From assembly GCA_964496435.1 (NCBI GenBank), contig CAZBZP010000003.1, forward strand, positions 164,704-228,703: a DNA stretch of 64,000 nucleotides, written 5' to 3'. The notes beneath the pieces were generated by a model that made no database searches, had not been told where the DNA came from, and worked only from the letters and a program-made list of their open reading frames with translations. Positions 63,310 through 64,000 of the stretch are shown piece by piece (positions within the stretch are counted from its first letter, which is position 1; every line of letters starts with the position of its first letter). The stretch is from Berkiella sp964496435. Its GTDB lineage: Bacteria > Pseudomonadota > Gammaproteobacteria > Berkiellales > Berkiellaceae. The position numbers were made by a program, and so were the translations under genes.

Positions 63310-63540
63310 ACCCCCCTGCCCCCCCTTTGATAACAAAGGGGGGAAAAAGCCAGAAAAGGATAGTTCTTAACCCCCTTTGTTATCAAAGGGAGGAAAAAGC
63401 CAGAAAAGGATAGTTCTTAACCCCCTTTGTTATCAAAGGGAGGAAAAAGCCAGAAAAGGATAGTTCTTAACCCCCTTTGTTATCAAAGGGGGTCGCTATG
63501 CCGAAGTGAAACGTAGGCTAGCGGGGGGTTTTAAGGGGGT
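63306..63540. repeat. Tandem 50-bp repeats built on family A palindromes
   Basis: Three 50-base units (63321-63370, 63371-63420, 63421-63470) and a partial fourth (63471-63492) each carry the palindrome CCCCCTTTGTTATCAAAGGG plus a constant AAAAAGCCAGAAAAGGATAG tail. Units two and three are identical. Unit one has the palindrome core flipped (GATAAC for GTTATC). The array is closed by outer ends CTAAACCCCCC and GCGGGGGGTTTT. There are no variable spacers, so it is not a CRISPR array. Confidence 0.85.
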
Positions 63541-63609
63541 CGCTATGCCGAAGGCAAGCGTGGTGTTTATCGCGCGGTATTTTAAAATTAATTTTGGAGT
63601 AAAAATATC
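63541..63609. other. Short region between the repeat array and a YbaK-like gene
   Basis: A second partial copy of the array's right flank (GGGGGTCGCTATGCCGAAG, first at 63488-63506) begins at 63535, followed by an A/T-rich stretch with GGAG ten bases before the next ATG. No further structure is seen. Confidence 0.4.
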
Positions 63610-64000
63610 ATGACAAGTAATATTGCAACCTTAAGCAAAAGCGCTCAAACCGTTCAAGACGCTTTAACTGCATTTGGGTTATCCTTGCAAGTTGTTGAGT
63701 TAGCCTCCAGCACACGAACCGCTGCGGATGCAGCCCAATCCATTGGTTGTGAAGTAGCGCAAATTGTTAAATCACTCATTTTTCAAGCTAAAGAATCAAA
63801 AAAACCTATTCTGGTTTTAGTAAGCGGTGCAAACCGAGTTAATGAAAAAAACCTTGAAGCCATTGTAGGCGAAAAGATAACCAAAGCAGATGCAGATTTC
63901 ACCAAAGAAGTAACTGGCTTTGCCATTGGCGGCATACCACCTGTTGGCCACAAACAAAAAATGGATGTTTATATTGATGTGGATTTACTAAAGCATGAAA
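63610..64000 (+). CDS. YbaK/ProX-type aminoacyl-tRNA deacylase (3' end cut by window edge)
   Basis: The frame is open from the ATG at 63610 to the window end (130 codons). The pattern SAQTVQDALTAFGL, STRTAADAAQSIGCEVAQIVKSL and EVTGFAIGGIPPVGH is that of the YbaK/EbsC family, which hydrolyses mis-charged tRNA such as Cys-tRNA-Pro or Ala-tRNA-Pro. The GxxPPxGH loop is intact, so activity is likely. A full family member has about 155-160 residues, so only the last strands are missing. A related domain is fused to HDOD at 53906-55324. Confidence 0.85.
   Translation, partial: MTSNIATLSKSAQTVQDALTAFGLSLQVVELASSTRTAADAAQSIGCEVAQIVKSLIFQAKESKKPILVLVSGANRVNEKNLEAIVGEKITKADADFTKEVTGFAIGGIPPVGHKQKMDVYIDVDLLKHE

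Noticed and set aside
63306..63540. CRISPR array
   Set aside because: Units follow each other directly with no variable spacers, and no cas gene is in the window.

Overview
The window looks like chromosome from a low-GC gammaproteobacterium of the Legionellales type (Legionella, Coxiella or Berkiella-like). The basis is the mix of core gammaproteobacterial genes (gltX with tRNA-Ala and tRNA-Glu, rlmA, hrpA, mlaA, glpD, dacB) with several ankyrin-repeat proteins, large envelope-export loci and an OprP-type porin. Genus cannot be fixed from sequence reading alone. No phage, transposase or CRISPR array was seen. Coding density is high, and many start sites had to be moved from the longest ORF on the basis of ribosome binding sites and 1-4 nt overlaps.

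Layout. 1-1500: a partial methyltransferase and a small ankyrin-like protein. 1533-4339 (minus): a tight four-gene operon of a nucleotidyltransferase-fold protein, a TIGR04222-type membrane protein with a Cys/Gly/Ser tail, a DUF692/MNIO iron oxidase and a 92-residue partner protein. This is the best candidate for an undescribed peptide- or protein-modification system. 4454-10160: two unrecognised proteins, a class C beta-lactamase-like serine hydrolase, an orphan AbiEii-like nucleotidyltransferase and an enlarged adenosine-deaminase-like protein. 10489-14714: rlmA, tRNA-Glu, tRNA-Ala, gltX, a LysE-type exporter and a PAP2 protein. 14718-21864: an ankyrin protein, a colicin-V-type exporter pair (C39 peptidase ABC plus HlyD adaptor), a lipoprotein and an MFS carrier.

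22139-32646 (minus) is a complete Lap-type adhesin secretion and release module. It runs from a REC-PP2C phosphatase and a STAS protein (HsbR/HsbA-like partner switch) through LapB, LapC and a LuxR-type regulator to a TolC-type LapE, the LapG protease and the degenerate c-di-GMP receptor LapD. The adhesin itself is not in the window. 32940-45795: MlaA, an OprP-like porin, a 1365-residue membrane protein of unknown function, HrpA and an M61 peptidase. 45906-55324: GlpD, an ankyrin protein, a four-gene MacAB-TolC-like efflux operon and a YbaK-HDOD fusion. 55459-60048: a coupled operon of two MFS carriers, a minimal MscS channel and DacB. 60104-64000: two tandem paralogous ankyrin proteins, an aldo-keto reductase, a DUF559 protein, an array of 50-bp repeats and a partial YbaK.

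Two families of palindromic intergenic repeats recur: a C-rich element with a CCCCCTTTGTTATCAAAGGG core, and a GGGCGGAC/GTCCGCCC element. Several strong hairpins probably act as terminators.
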